A stretch of DNA of 64,000 nt from Bacteroidota bacterium. GTDB lineage: Bacteria > Bacteroidota > Bacteroidia > Bacteroidales > Dysgonomonadaceae. Below, one piece after another: positions 24,781 through 33,044 of this stretch (position 1 is its first letter; each line of letters begins with the position of its first letter). The notes beneath the pieces are model-generated. The model did not search any database, was not told the DNA's origin, and saw only the letters and a program-made list of their open reading frames with translations. The stretch is taken from positions 1 to 64,000 of the forward strand of contig JAEWGM010000033.1 in the NCBI GenBank assembly GCA_023388315.1. The letters run 5' to 3'. Made by a program: the position numbers and the translations under genes.

Positions 24781-26502
24781 ATGAAAAAATATATCGTAAT
24801 AGCCGCATTGCTAACATCAACCGGAATCTTCGCCCAACAGCAAGACTCGCTGCTGCGCCGTCAAATGGAATTGGAGCGCGATTTCAACCCCACGTTGCAA
24901 GACGCCAATAAAATCACCTCGCGGCCATCCATTCCGCAGCCCACCATCAGCAAAGCCAACACCGCCTACTCCACGTGGGCAGGGCGCACCACTCCACCGC
25001 TTGAAATAGCGTTGCCACGGCCCGGCACCATTATGACCGAGATTCCTTTCAGCACACAAAAAGGATACATTTCACTCAATGCCGGCAACTATGCCAATAT
25101 CGACGGCGCATTGGGTTATCGCTTGCTGGAAACGGATAAAAACAACTTGAATTTCTCATTCCATCACAACTCAACCAAAGGCGATGTGAATTATGTGCAA
25201 GATTCCGATCCGCAAAGTAATGAAGCCTACTTTATGGATAATTTGGGACAATTAGCGTACAATCATTTGTTCGATGCCTTCAAACTGAATCTGCAAGCCT
25301 CTTATTTGCACTCCATGTTCAATTATTACGGAAACACATTTGGGAGCACTCGGGTTTTTGATAACGAAAAACAACGCGTTGGCGTAGCGAATGTAAAAGC
25401 GGGATTCGAGTCAAACCAATCGGACTTTCTGAATTACAGCGGTTATTTAGATTTTAAGAATTTCTCCACAAAGTTTGGTGAAACATTAACCGATAACGGC
25501 GTGAAAGGAAACCAGATTGACGCTATGCTGGGCCTTGACAAGCCGTTTCAGGACGGCGGCAGCACAGTGGGAATCGATGGCCGATTTTTAGGTGTTTTCT
25601 ATGGCGGTGATATCAAAAATTACACCTTGGCAAACGCTTCGCCTTACATCGCTTTTGAAGGATTAAATTGGAACGCCAAGTTGGGTGCCGATGTGTTGTT
25701 TCAGATAAAAGAAAAAACGGCCATTCGCGTAGTGCCCAATGTGAAGTTGAAGCTGAACGTAACGGAACATTCGTCGTTGTACGCCAACATCCACGGCGGA
25801 TTTGACGACAATACGTTTTTGAACGTGCTCAACGAATCGCGATACATCCACCCCGCCCTTGCCGCAGCCGTGAAACCGTCTTTTTCAATCATCGATATTG
25901 AAGCCGGTGCAAAAATTGGCGAAGTAAGCGGTTTCCGTTTCGATATTTTCGGTGGATTCAAGAAAACCGATGATGAGCATTTTTTGATATTACCAACTTT
26001 TACTGACATAATGCCATCTCCAGAACCAAAACCTTTATTCGTGAGGGAGTATTTAACACCGCTTTATGCCAATATTTCTCACTCTCACATTGGCGGAATG
26101 ATTCAATCCAATATTTGGGCGCCGCTGGACATTGCGTTGCGGGTAAAAAAGAACTTTTATAACGTCAAGGATGCAATGTATAATGAGACAACTATAACCG
26201 ATGCGAAGGCATACAACAAACCTGGAATTGAAGTCGATGTCCGCGCCACATTTGAAGCGATGAGCAACCTGAAATTTACGTTGAATTATTATTTTGCGGG
26301 CGACAGATGGTCGTATTTCGATGGTTCGAATGTGCAAATGGACAATATCAACGACCTCAACATCGGCGCGGTTTACGACATCAACGATTCATTCGCCATT
26401 AACCTGAAAGCCAACAACATTTTGGCTCAAAAGTACGATATTTGGTATGGCCATCCGGCACAAGGCTTTAATGCGATGGGCGGATTTACGTTTAAGTTTT
26501 AG
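24781..26502 (+). CDS. Outer-membrane beta-barrel protein, TonB-receptor-like
   Basis: 573 residues, signal peptide MKKYIVIAALLTSTGIFAQ. After a region rich in Pro/Thr (residues about 30-95) come many amphipathic strands with aromatic girdle residues, ending in GGFTFKF with a terminal Phe for BAM insertion. It lacks the plug domain and TonB box of true TonB-dependent receptors, so it is a barrel only. It likely works with the secreted TPR protein encoded upstream; that is inference. A bidirectional terminator follows. Confidence 0.7.
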   Translation: MKKYIVIAALLTSTGIFAQQQDSLLRRQMELERDFNPTLQDANKITSRPSIPQPTISKANTAYSTWAGRTTPPLEIALPRPGTIMTEIPFSTQKGYISLNAGNYANIDGALGYRLLETDKNNLNFSFHHNSTKGDVNYVQDSDPQSNEAYFMDNLGQLAYNHLFDAFKLNLQASYLHSMFNYYGNTFGSTRVFDNEKQRVGVANVKAGFESNQSDFLNYSGYLDFKNFSTKFGETLTDNGVKGNQIDAMLGLDKPFQDGGSTVGIDGRFLGVFYGGDIKNYTLANASPYIAFEGLNWNAKLGADVLFQIKEKTAIRVVPNVKLKLNVTEHSSLYANIHGGFDDNTFLNVLNESRYIHPALAAAVKPSFSIIDIEAGAKIGEVSGFRFDIFGGFKKTDDEHFLILPTFTDIMPSPEPKPLFVREYLTPLYANISHSHIGGMIQSNIWAPLDIALRVKKNFYNVKDAMYNETTITDAKAYNKPGIEVDVRATFEAMSNLKFTLNYYFAGDRWSYFDGSNVQMDNINDLNIGAVYDINDSFAINLKANNILAQKYDIWYGHPAQGFNAMGGFTFKF

Positions 26503-26503
26503 G

Positions 26504-26552
26504 AGACTGTTAGATGTTAGACTGCTATATGTTAGACGTTTAGATATTAGAC
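26504..26552. repeat. 7-8 bp array TTAGACT
   Basis: AGACTGTT, AGATGTT, AGACTGC, TATATGTT, AGACGTTT, AGATATT, AGAC: units of 7 or 8 bp. The same unit occurs at 34845-34888. It lies between the barrel stop codon and a terminator. Confidence 0.6.
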
Positions 26553-26584
26553 AAAAAAAGCGTGGAGTTACCCACGCTTTTTTA
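26553..26584. terminator. Bidirectional Rho-independent terminator
   Basis: AAAAAAGCGTGG-AGTTAC-CCACGCTTTTTT: a 12-bp stem with A-run and T-run, able to stop transcription from both sides. It lies between the convergent barrel gene (+) and the zinc-ribbon gene (-). Confidence 0.88.
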
Positions 26585-26621
26585 TTTTATTTTATCGTTC
26601 AATAGCGATGTAGAAGGATTC

Positions 26622-27380
26622 TTATTCCGAAATACCTGCCATTTCCGGGTCAATCATAATGCGTCCGCAATATTCGCACACGATTACTTTTTTCCCCAAT
26701 TTAATATCCATTTGTTTTTGTGGCGGAATTTTGTTGAAGCAACCGCCGCAAGCGCCACGCTGAATGGGAACCAAGCCAAGGCCGTTGCGCGCGTTTTTGC
26801 GAATGCGTTTAAATGCGCTTAGCAGGCGCGGCTCAATGGTGGTTTCCGTTTTTTTGGCTTTCTCGCGAATTTTTTCTTCCTGCGCTTTGGTTTCGGAAAC
26901 AATGTCTTCCAACTCTTTTTTCTTGTGATCTAAGTCGGCAGTTTTTTCTTTCAGCAACTCGTTCGCTTCTTTTATCGATTCCGCAATATTGCTTATCTCT
27001 TGTTTAAACTCGCGAATGTGCTTTTCAGCCAACTCAATCTCAAGTGTCTCAAACTCAATTTCTTTCGAAAGATGGTCATACTCCTTGCTGTTGCGCACAT
27101 TATCAAGCTGCTTGGTGTATTTTTCAATTTTAATTTTGCTGGTATCGATTTTTCCTTTGCTCAGGTTGGTTTTTTCTTCCAATTGCTTCGTTTCCAGCTC
27201 ATAATTGTTGATGCGCGTACCCAATCCGGCGATTTCATCGTCTAAGTCGGCCACCTCCAGCGGCAACTCGCCACGAAGGGTTTTAATTCTATCTACTTCT
27301 GAAAGATACGATTGAAGTTTGTGCAACGCTTTCAGTTTATCTTCAACCGAAACTTCTTGTTCTACTTTTTTTCTTGCCAT
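26622..27380 (-). CDS. Coiled-coil C4 zinc-ribbon protein (COG1579)
   Basis: 252 residues. Residues about 25-180 form a long antiparallel coiled coil rich in Lys/Glu; residues about 205-245 hold two zinc-binding pairs, CGGC and CEYC, with IPPQKQMDIKLG between, the C4-type zinc-ribbon (zf-RING_7) of COG1579. Proteins of this group are widely conserved and often neighbours of Nif3/YbgI, as here; a nucleic-acid-related role is suspected. It follows the Nif3 gene on the same strand with a 117-bp gap that contains a hairpin. Confidence 0.88.
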   Translation of the reverse strand: MARKKVEQEVSVEDKLKALHKLQSYLSEVDRIKTLRGELPLEVADLDDEIAGLGTRINNYELETKQLEEKTNLSKGKIDTSKIKIEKYTKQLDNVRNSKEYDHLSKEIEFETLEIELAEKHIREFKQEISNIAESIKEANELLKEKTADLDHKKKELEDIVSETKAQEEKIREKAKKTETTIEPRLLSAFKRIRKNARNGLGLVPIQRGACGGCFNKIPPQKQMDIKLGKKVIVCEYCGRIMIDPEMAGISE

Positions 27381-27409
27381 AATTTATATGTGTTATGTTT
27401 GTGTTATGC

Positions 27410-27454
27410 AAATTAAAAAATGCAGTAATCAAACGTCCATAGACGTTTCATTAC
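27410..27454 (-). terminator. Hairpin between Nif3 and zinc-ribbon genes
   Basis: Inverted repeat GTAAT-C-AAACGTC / GACGTTT-C-ATTAC with loop CATA (27425-27454). On the minus strand it is followed by TGCATTTTTT. It could end or attenuate transcription from the Nif3 gene before the zinc-ribbon gene. Confidence 0.5.
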
Positions 27455-27497
27455 CACATTTTTCCGTAACTGCGGGAACCAGTCAGACCGCTTTCTT

Positions 27498-28592
27498 TTA
27501 CAGATACTTTACGGGATTCGAGTCGAATGCCGATTTATGTAATGCAAAGGTAGGATATTTTTTTGAAATTACATCGTAAAAGATGTCTTTTGTGCATATT
27601 TCCGATTCGTAATGGCCTACTACAGCCAACAATAGACGGTCTTCCACATCGTAGAAGTCGTTGTATTTTGCTTCGCCCGTTATAAAAGCATCGGCACCGT
27701 AGGCAATGGCATTAGGGATTAAAAAAGCACCCGATCCGCCACAGATGGCCACATCGCGAATCTCTTTGTTCTGAATTTTGGTGTGCTTCACAACGGCTAG
27801 GTTGAAAACATCTTTCAACAAATAGAGAAATTCCTGCTCGGGCATTGGTTCGGGCAGCACGCCCACCACACCGCTTCCGCTTTGCCCCCATTCATTGGCA
27901 ATGGGATACAGATCAAAAACGGGTTCTTCATACGGATGCACCGCCAACAACGCACGCAACACTTCGTCTTTTTTCATTACCGGAATCACCGTTTCAATTC
28001 TTATTTCGGGCTCAAAATGCAGTTCATCAATTTCTCCAACGTGCGGATTGGCGCCTTGCTTGGCCCTGAAGGTGCCTTCGCCGGAGAGGTTGTAGCTGCA
28101 CGAATCGTAATTGCCGATGTGTCCCGCGCCGGCATTAAACAGCGCGTTTCTCACACTTTCAACGTGCTGCGTGGGAACGGTGGTGACAAATTTCAGCAAC
28201 GCGTTTTTCCTAGGAAGAAGAATTTTCACGTTTTGCAATTCCAGCATATCGGCCAATTTGTAATTCACGCCATCTTGGGCATTGTCTAAATTGGTGTGCG
28301 CGGCATACACCACCAAATCGTTTTTAATGGCTTTCATCATACATCGTTCAATGTATGTTTGCCCGGTTAGCGATTTAAATGGTTTAAACGCCAACGGATG
28401 ATGCGAAATAATGAGGTTACACCCCAATGAAATGGCTTCTTCAATCACGTTTTCGGTTACATCTATGCACAGTAACGCGCCGGTTGCTTCGCGGTTTACA
28501 TCGCCCACCTGCACACCGCTGTTATCGAAACTTTCTTGCAACGGAAGCGGCGCCATTTGCTCTATGGTTTGAAGGATATCTTTTATTCTCAT
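27498..28592 (-). CDS. Nif3-like dinuclear metal-centre protein
   Basis: About 364 residues of the Nif3/YbgI/YqfO family, toroidal hexamers with a dinuclear metal site; one role proposed is as GTP cyclohydrolase I type 2 or metal chaperone. Metal ligand motifs are ISHHPLAF and AAHTNLDN, and, after a PII-like insert typical of the long form, GHYESE near the C terminus. The ATG at 28592 is chosen over a GTG at 28616 because the -7 box overlaps that codon. Its neighbour is the zinc-ribbon protein, a common pairing. Confidence 0.92.
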   Translation of the reverse strand: MRIKDILQTIEQMAPLPLQESFDNSGVQVGDVNREATGALLCIDVTENVIEEAISLGCNLIISHHPLAFKPFKSLTGQTYIERCMMKAIKNDLVVYAAHTNLDNAQDGVNYKLADMLELQNVKILLPRKNALLKFVTTVPTQHVESVRNALFNAGAGHIGNYDSCSYNLSGEGTFRAKQGANPHVGEIDELHFEPEIRIETVIPVMKKDEVLRALLAVHPYEEPVFDLYPIANEWGQSGSGVVGVLPEPMPEQEFLYLLKDVFNLAVVKHTKIQNKEIRDVAICGGSGAFLIPNAIAYGADAFITGEAKYNDFYDVEDRLLLAVVGHYESEICTKDIFYDVISKKYPTFALHKSAFDSNPVKYL

Positions 28593-28615
28593 GCTAAAAT
28601 CTGTAGGTGTTTCCA

Positions 28616-28623
28616 CAAAGATA
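28616..28623 (-). promoter_or_regulatory. Bacteroidetes -7 element of the Nif3-like gene
   Basis: TATCTTTG on the minus strand matches TAnnTTTG 23 bp before the ATG at 28592, overlapping the alternative GTG start. Confidence 0.55.
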
Positions 28624-28660
28624 AATCTTAATTTTGTATTTTTGCATGATTCAAACCTGA

Positions 28661-28925
28661 ATGTCCGATAAAAAAATAATGAAGCGCCTGAAAGGCGATA
28701 TTTTCATAACCGTATGCTAACCGCCGATAGGCGGACAGCTTACGGAGATAGTGTCCCTCTAATACGCTGCCTAAAAGGCAGAACTTTATAAAAATTCGAC
28801 CACTTCGGGTCGAGGACGTGATAGTTATTTACACCGTAAGCTACGCTGCGCTTGCATACGGTTATGAAAATCGGGCTTTTCAAGCCAGATTCGTATAAAG
28901 AGCCCAGCGTTATAAAATTTAACAT
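28661..28925. repeat. Nested palindromic element
   Basis: An 18-bp perfect inverted repeat (ATTTTCATAACCGTATGC at 28700-28717; its complement at 28854-28871) encloses a second one (AGCTTACGG at 28737-28745, CCGTAAGCT at 28835-28843) and several small hairpins: CCGCC-GATA-GGCGG, CTGCCT-AAA-AGGCAG, CGACC-ACTTC-GGGTCG. A 61-codon minus-strand frame inside has no protein character. The left end ATGTCCGATAAAAAA resembles the end of the repeat at 958-1094 (reverse complement). It fills most of the 345-bp space before the PNGase F gene; no promoter box was seen beside it. Confidence 0.7.
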
Positions 28926-28937
28926 ACATTCTTTTTT

Positions 28938-30164
28938 ATGAAAAAAAATATTTTACTTTTAGTATGTTCTCTTTCGTTTACCATTTTGTTTGCACAACGC
29001 ACCAAGCAGCCGGTAATCATTTCTGTTTTTGATGATACACCCATTCTCTTTAACCCAACCGATTATCCCGATGGCGTAAATCAAAAAGATGGGTTAATTT
29101 ATTTGGGAAACGGGCGCATTGTACTGAAAAAAATCTCCGTTCCCACATTCAAAAATTATACCGAAACGGAAATCAACATCACATTGGTTTCCAATGGCGA
29201 CCCGTGGGATAAATCGGGGTCGTGCTTTCTCATTCCCAAACATTCAAAAATAACTATGATGGATATTGCCACCGATAAAGCCACTTATCCTCAGCAAGAT
29301 ACCACAAAATACGAAAAACTCACCGGCATTGTTACGGGAAAAGATTACGTTCCCACCGTGGAGTTGATGCGATTTATGACGCCGTTCGGCGTGGGGCATT
29401 TCAGTAACAACGAAGATTCGGTATCGAAAAATCGCCACCCGGTGTATGTGGACGGTTGGGCGGAAAACGTATCGTGGAAGCAGGATATTACCGATTTGCT
29501 GCCATTGCTGGAAGGGGAAGTGTATGTGGGCGTGTATATTGACACGTGGACAAAAGAAGGCTACAAAGTGGATGTGCAACTAACGTTTACCGAAAGTAAC
29601 CTCCGCAACGATAAAAAGCCTAAAACACGCGTTTTGCCTCTTATCAACACCAACTATTACATAAAGCAACAGCATCCCGATATTTTTTCTCGGCGCGATG
29701 TGGAAGTTCCGTTCTCAGTTCCTCGAAACGCCAAAAACCTTCGGTTAAAATACATCGCCACAGGCCACGGCGGACACTCGGGCGGCGATGAGTTTCGTCC
29801 GCAACGCAACATTTTGTCTATAAACGGAAAAGAAGTGCTGAACTTTTTGCCGTGGCGAACGGATTGTGCTTCGTTTCGCCGGTTTAACCCCACATCGGGC
29901 GTGTGGTTGGTGAAGAAAGAGATGGCTCATATTAGTCGAACCGGGCAGCGCGCGGTGAAAGAAATTGAAGAACCATTGGCTTCGTCGGATTTGTCACGCA
30001 GCAACTGGTGTCCCGGAAGCGATGTGCCTCCCGTGGAAGTCCAACTACCGCATTTGACAGCGGGAAATCACACGCTCACCATCAGTATTCCCGAGTCAAA
30101 ATCAATTGAAGAAAATAAACTAAACCATTGGCTGGTTTCGGCGTATCTGGTGTGGGAAGAATAG
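28938..30164 (+). CDS. PNGase F-like peptide-N-glycosidase
   Basis: 408 residues, signal peptide MKKNILLLVCSLSFTILFA. Two jelly-roll domains of PNGase F (Pfam N and C domains) are recognisable. The enzyme removes N-glycans from glycoproteins by cleaving the Asn-GlcNAc amide bond. NGDPWDKSG contains the Asp likely equivalent to catalytic Asp60, and GHGGHSGGDEF the Glu likely equivalent to Glu206; this alignment is by eye. The C-terminal signature SDLSRSNWCPGSDVPP, containing a conserved Trp-Cys, is well kept. Secretion suggests host or dietary glycoproteins as substrates. It faces an SGNH-like gene across a repeat-filled spacer. Confidence 0.9.
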   Translation: MKKNILLLVCSLSFTILFAQRTKQPVIISVFDDTPILFNPTDYPDGVNQKDGLIYLGNGRIVLKKISVPTFKNYTETEINITLVSNGDPWDKSGSCFLIPKHSKITMMDIATDKATYPQQDTTKYEKLTGIVTGKDYVPTVELMRFMTPFGVGHFSNNEDSVSKNRHPVYVDGWAENVSWKQDITDLLPLLEGEVYVGVYIDTWTKEGYKVDVQLTFTESNLRNDKKPKTRVLPLINTNYYIKQQHPDIFSRRDVEVPFSVPRNAKNLRLKYIATGHGGHSGGDEFRPQRNILSINGKEVLNFLPWRTDCASFRRFNPTSGVWLVKKEMAHISRTGQRAVKEIEEPLASSDLSRSNWCPGSDVPPVEVQLPHLTAGNHTLTISIPESKSIEENKLNHWLVSAYLVWEE

Positions 30165-30167
30165 AGA

Positions 30168-30230
30168 GGATTTACGATTTGGGATTTGGGATGTCGGATT
30201 TGAGATTTACGATTTTAGATTTTAGATTCT
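30168..30230. repeat. Heptamer array RGATTTN
   Basis: Nine unbroken 7-bp units, among them GGATTTA, CGATTTG, GGATTTG, GGATGTC, AGATTTA, AGATTTT, starting 3 bp after the PNGase F stop codon. A tenth, GATTCAC, is less regular. Confidence 0.75.
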
Positions 30231-30243
30231 GATTCACCCTTTT

Positions 30244-30299
30244 CTCTACGCTCTATGTATGCCCAAAGCTCACCGCTCAACGCCCAAAGCCCAAAGCCA
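30244..30299. repeat. Heptamer array with GCYC core
   Basis: Eight unbroken 7-bp units CTCTACG, CTCTATG, TATGCCC, AAAGCTC, ACCGCTC, AACGCCC, AAAGCCC, AAAGCCA, up to the stop codon of the next gene. The core GCYC is the reverse of GRGC at 58576-58624 and equals the arrays at 58885-58919. Confidence 0.75.
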
Positions 30300-31070
30300 T
30301 TACAACGGAAAAATCCTCCGCATTGTATCGGCAAAAATGGCGCCCAAGCGACGTTGAATGTATTTATCTTGTCCGTTTTCGGGATGCCAGCCAAATGTTT
30401 CGCCGTTAATTTCTTGTTTATCGCCCGTAAATAAGCGGCTTATTTGTTCGCCGGTTACGGGATGGACGGCATTTTTGGAAAACCCGATGTATTTATCGAA
30501 TTCCACCACCGGAAAGCCCCATTTCTCACCCAATTTCCTCACAGAAGTGTTGTAGATGGTACGTCCGTCGTGCCAATCGGTGCAAAGCACCACCACAGCG
30601 GGTTTACCGGCACGGGAGTTGTAGTATTTGGATTTCTCGTTGAATTTCAGGTTGTAACAGTCAGTTAAATACCGCTTAATCACGTAATCGAACGCGGCAG
30701 CGTAATTGCTGCGGTCAAACGGTGTTTTGTAATCGGTATAGTTGGGTTTAAGTTGCGTGGTATCGAACACATCTCTTTCGTGCACTTGCATGATCACCAA
30801 GGCGTCAATATCTTCCAACTCTTCCACGGTATATAACGAGCCATCTATAATGCGGTTTGCCGCATCGGCAATAGCCTCTCCGCCAATGGCGCGGTTAATG
30901 GGCGTGGCATTCATCAGTTCGCATCCAACCTCAAACCAGCCGTTGTTGGGCGATGCAAATGAGGCACCGGTGAGCAAGAAAGTGTAGTTTTTATCGTTGG
31001 CGTTGTTTTGCGCGAAAAGCAAACAACCGAAAACCATAAACGTGAAGGCAAGAGCAGAAATCCGTTTCAT
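30300..31070 (-). CDS. Secreted SGNH-like protein (DUF5040 type)
   Basis: About 256 residues, signal peptide from MKRISALAFTFMVFGCLLF. The sequence follows the SGNH hydrolase order: nucleophile region TGASFASPNNGWF with Ser, then NRAIGGEAIADAANRI with Gly, and near the end WHPENGQDKYIQRR with His. This matches DUF5040-type proteins of Bacteroidales. Substrate unknown; an esterase acting on glycans is likely by family analogy. ATG at 31070 was chosen: a -7 box at 31097-31104 lies just upstream, excluding the longer frame to 31127. Convergent with PNGase F. Confidence 0.72.
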   Translation of the reverse strand: MKRISALAFTFMVFGCLLFAQNNANDKNYTFLLTGASFASPNNGWFEVGCELMNATPINRAIGGEAIADAANRIIDGSLYTVEELEDIDALVIMQVHERDVFDTTQLKPNYTDYKTPFDRSNYAAAFDYVIKRYLTDCYNLKFNEKSKYYNSRAGKPAVVVLCTDWHDGRTIYNTSVRKLGEKWGFPVVEFDKYIGFSKNAVHPVTGEQISRLFTGDKQEINGETFGWHPENGQDKYIQRRLGAIFADTMRRIFPL

Positions 31071-31096
31071 TGTACATGTTTTTTTGTTGTGAGAGA

Positions 31097-31104
31097 CAAA
31101 TTTA
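31097..31104 (-). promoter_or_regulatory. Bacteroidetes -7 element of the SGNH-like gene
   Basis: TAAATTTG on the minus strand, 26 bp before the ATG at 31070. Confidence 0.55.
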
Positions 31105-31132
31105 CTAAAAAACGGGGAACCGCCCAATGAAA

Positions 31133-31172
31133 AAAAAGAGAAAAGCGCTACGAATCACTCGCGGCGCTTTCC
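31133..31172 (-). terminator. Terminator of the ribosomal-protein cluster
   Basis: On the minus strand GAAAGCGC (31164-31171) pairs with GCGCTTTTC, followed by TCTTTTTTTT. It lies about 130 bp after the rplQ stop codon, the last gene of the cluster. Confidence 0.75.
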
Positions 31173-31303
31173 TTAATGTTTAACATTTTAAAAATCACAG
31201 CTTCGCTTCAGTCACATTATAGATTAAGTCTTTTAGTTCTTAACCGTTGTTATAATGCTTCCTCAGCGTTTTCTATTTAATCTCGTCTGTTGCCAGATGA
31301 GTT

Positions 31304-32032
31304 TTAAGCATTGTCTCGGGGCTGTGGAACACTTTTTTGTGCATCCGTTGCGGGATTATGATCTACGGCCTTGGCATCCACTGATTCGTTTTTCTGTTCT
31401 TCCTGAACTTCTTGTTTGGCAGCGGCTACCTCTTTTTTCGACTTATCTTCCACCGCGGGTGCTTCTTGCTTTGTTTCTACCTCTTTGGCAGCTTTTTCAG
31501 CGGTTTCTTCCGTTTTTTTCGCTTCCTTCACCTTTTCTTCTTTTGCTACTTCTTCTTTCACTTTCACCTCTTTGGCTTGAGGAGCAGCGGTTTCGGCAGC
31601 GGCACCTTTAGAAGATTTTCTGCGCGAACGACGTGTTCTTGTTTTCTTAGCTCCGCCATCGCCCAACATGTTTTCGTTGTAATCTACCAACTCAATGAAA
31701 CACATGGTAGCGTTGTCACCCAAACGGTATCCGGTTTTAATAATGCGTGTATAGCCTCCGGGGCGGTCTGCCACCTTTTGCGATACGTTTTGAAACAATT
31801 CGGTAACGGCTTGTTTATTTTGCAGCAAGCTGAAAACAACCCTGCGCGAACTGGTAGAATCGTCTTTTGATTTGGTAATGATTGGCTCTACATATTTCCT
31901 TAATGCTTTGGCTTTGGGAACAGTAGTGAAAATACGCTTGTGCATAATGAGCGAAGTTGCCATATTAGACAACATAGCGTGGCGATGCGCAGTTTTACGT
32001 CCTAAATGATTTATTTTCTTATTATGTCTCAT
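31304..32032 (-). CDS. rplQ: Ribosomal protein L17 with long charged C-terminal extension
   Basis: 242 residues, against about 120 in E. coli. Residues 1-125 are the L17 core (MRHNKKINHLGRKTAHRHAM, then PGGYTRIIKTGYRLGDN), which sits near the exit tunnel of the 50S subunit. From about residue 125 on, the protein is a low-complexity run of Lys, Glu, Ala, Val and Thr. Extended L17 tails are known in Bacteroidetes, though this one is long; it should be disordered and solvent-exposed. Last gene of the transcript, 6 bp after rpoA. Confidence 0.93.
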   Translation of the reverse strand: MRHNKKINHLGRKTAHRHAMLSNMATSLIMHKRIFTTVPKAKALRKYVEPIITKSKDDSTSSRRVVFSLLQNKQAVTELFQNVSQKVADRPGGYTRIIKTGYRLGDNATMCFIELVDYNENMLGDGGAKKTRTRRSRRKSSKGAAAETAAPQAKEVKVKEEVAKEEKVKEAKKTEETAEKAAKEVETKQEAPAVEDKSKKEVAAAKQEVQEEQKNESVDAKAVDHNPATDAQKSVPQPRDNA

Positions 32033-32038
32033 TGCTGT

Positions 32039-33040
32039 TTAGTCTTTATCTAATTTATATTTCGATATATCCATACCGAATTGAAGTTTCAATCCATCCA
32101 ATAACTCTTCGAGTTCGGTAAGCGATTTCTTGCCGAAGTTACGGAATTTAAGAAGGTCGTTTTTGTTGTGCGAAACCAAGTGTCCGAGGGTTTCAACATC
32201 GGCGGCTTTCAAGCAGTTAAGCGCGCGCACCGAGAGGTTAAGGTCGGATAATTTGCGTTTCAACAGCTGGCGCATATGCAATACTTCTTCGTCAAACTCC
32301 TCAATGCTTTCGGCGTCGGTAGCTTCGAGCATAATCTTGTTATCGTCTGAGAACAAGGCGAAGTGTTGAATGAGAATTTTCGCGGCTTCTTTTAACGCTT
32401 CTTTTGGTTGGATGGAGCCATCGGTTGATATTTCAATGATCAGTTTTTCGTAGTCGGTTTTTTGTTCAATACGATAGTCTTCAATTTCGTACTTCACGTT
32501 GCGAATTGGCGTGTAAATGGAGTCGATGGCAATTACCTGCACATCTTCTGTGTTGAGCATTGCTCTGTTTTCATCTGCCGCCACATAACCGCGTCCTTTA
32601 TTGATTGTCAGTTCGAGGCGAATTTCCGCCTTTTTGTTCATCCGACAAATTTCCAGTTCGGGGTTAAGTACTTCAAAACCGGTCAGTAATTTGCCGATAT
32701 CTCCGGCTTTAAAAACTTCCGTGCCCGAAATAGTGAGGCTCACTTTTTCTGTTTCAAACTCTTCTACGATTCTTTTAAACCGCACTTTTTTGAGATTAAG
32801 AATAATCGCTGTTACGTCTTCGATAACGCCGGGAATGGAAGCAAACTCGTGCTCCACACCTTCAAATTTCACCGATGTAATTGCGAATCCTTCCAACGAA
32901 GAGAGCAGAATACGGCGCAAGGCGTTGCCTATGGTGATTCCGTATCCGGGTTCTAACGGACGAAATTCGAATTTACCGGAGAAGGCGTTCTCCTGTAACA
33001 TGACTACTTTATCGGGTTTTTGGAATGCTAATATTGCCAT
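32039..33040 (-). CDS. rpoA: RNA polymerase subunit alpha
   Basis: 333 residues. The N-terminal domain (residues 1-235) dimerises and assembles RNA polymerase: FEFRPLEPGYGITIGNALRR and LLSSLEGFAITSVKFEGV are visible. The C-terminal domain with its helix-hairpin-helix (LKAADVETLGHLVSHN and NFGKKSLTELEEL) contacts upstream DNA and activators. Placed between rpsD (4 bp) and rplQ (6 bp), the usual alpha-operon order. Confidence 0.97.
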   Translation of the reverse strand: MAILAFQKPDKVVMLQENAFSGKFEFRPLEPGYGITIGNALRRILLSSLEGFAITSVKFEGVEHEFASIPGVIEDVTAIILNLKKVRFKRIVEEFETEKVSLTISGTEVFKAGDIGKLLTGFEVLNPELEICRMNKKAEIRLELTINKGRGYVAADENRAMLNTEDVQVIAIDSIYTPIRNVKYEIEDYRIEQKTDYEKLIIEISTDGSIQPKEALKEAAKILIQHFALFSDDNKIMLEATDAESIEEFDEEVLHMRQLLKRKLSDLNLSVRALNCLKAADVETLGHLVSHNKNDLLKFRNFGKKSLTELEELLDGLKLQFGMDISKYKLDKD

Positions 33041-33044
33041 GAAA

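Noticed and set aside
28740..28925. Open frame of 61 codons on the minus strand
   Set aside because: Lies in the nested palindromic element; the sequence is explained by inverted repeats, not by coding constraint.
30168..30299. CRISPR-like array
   Set aside because: Periods of 7 bp with no spacers between repeats and no cas genes; CRISPR repeats are 21-48 bp with unique spacers.
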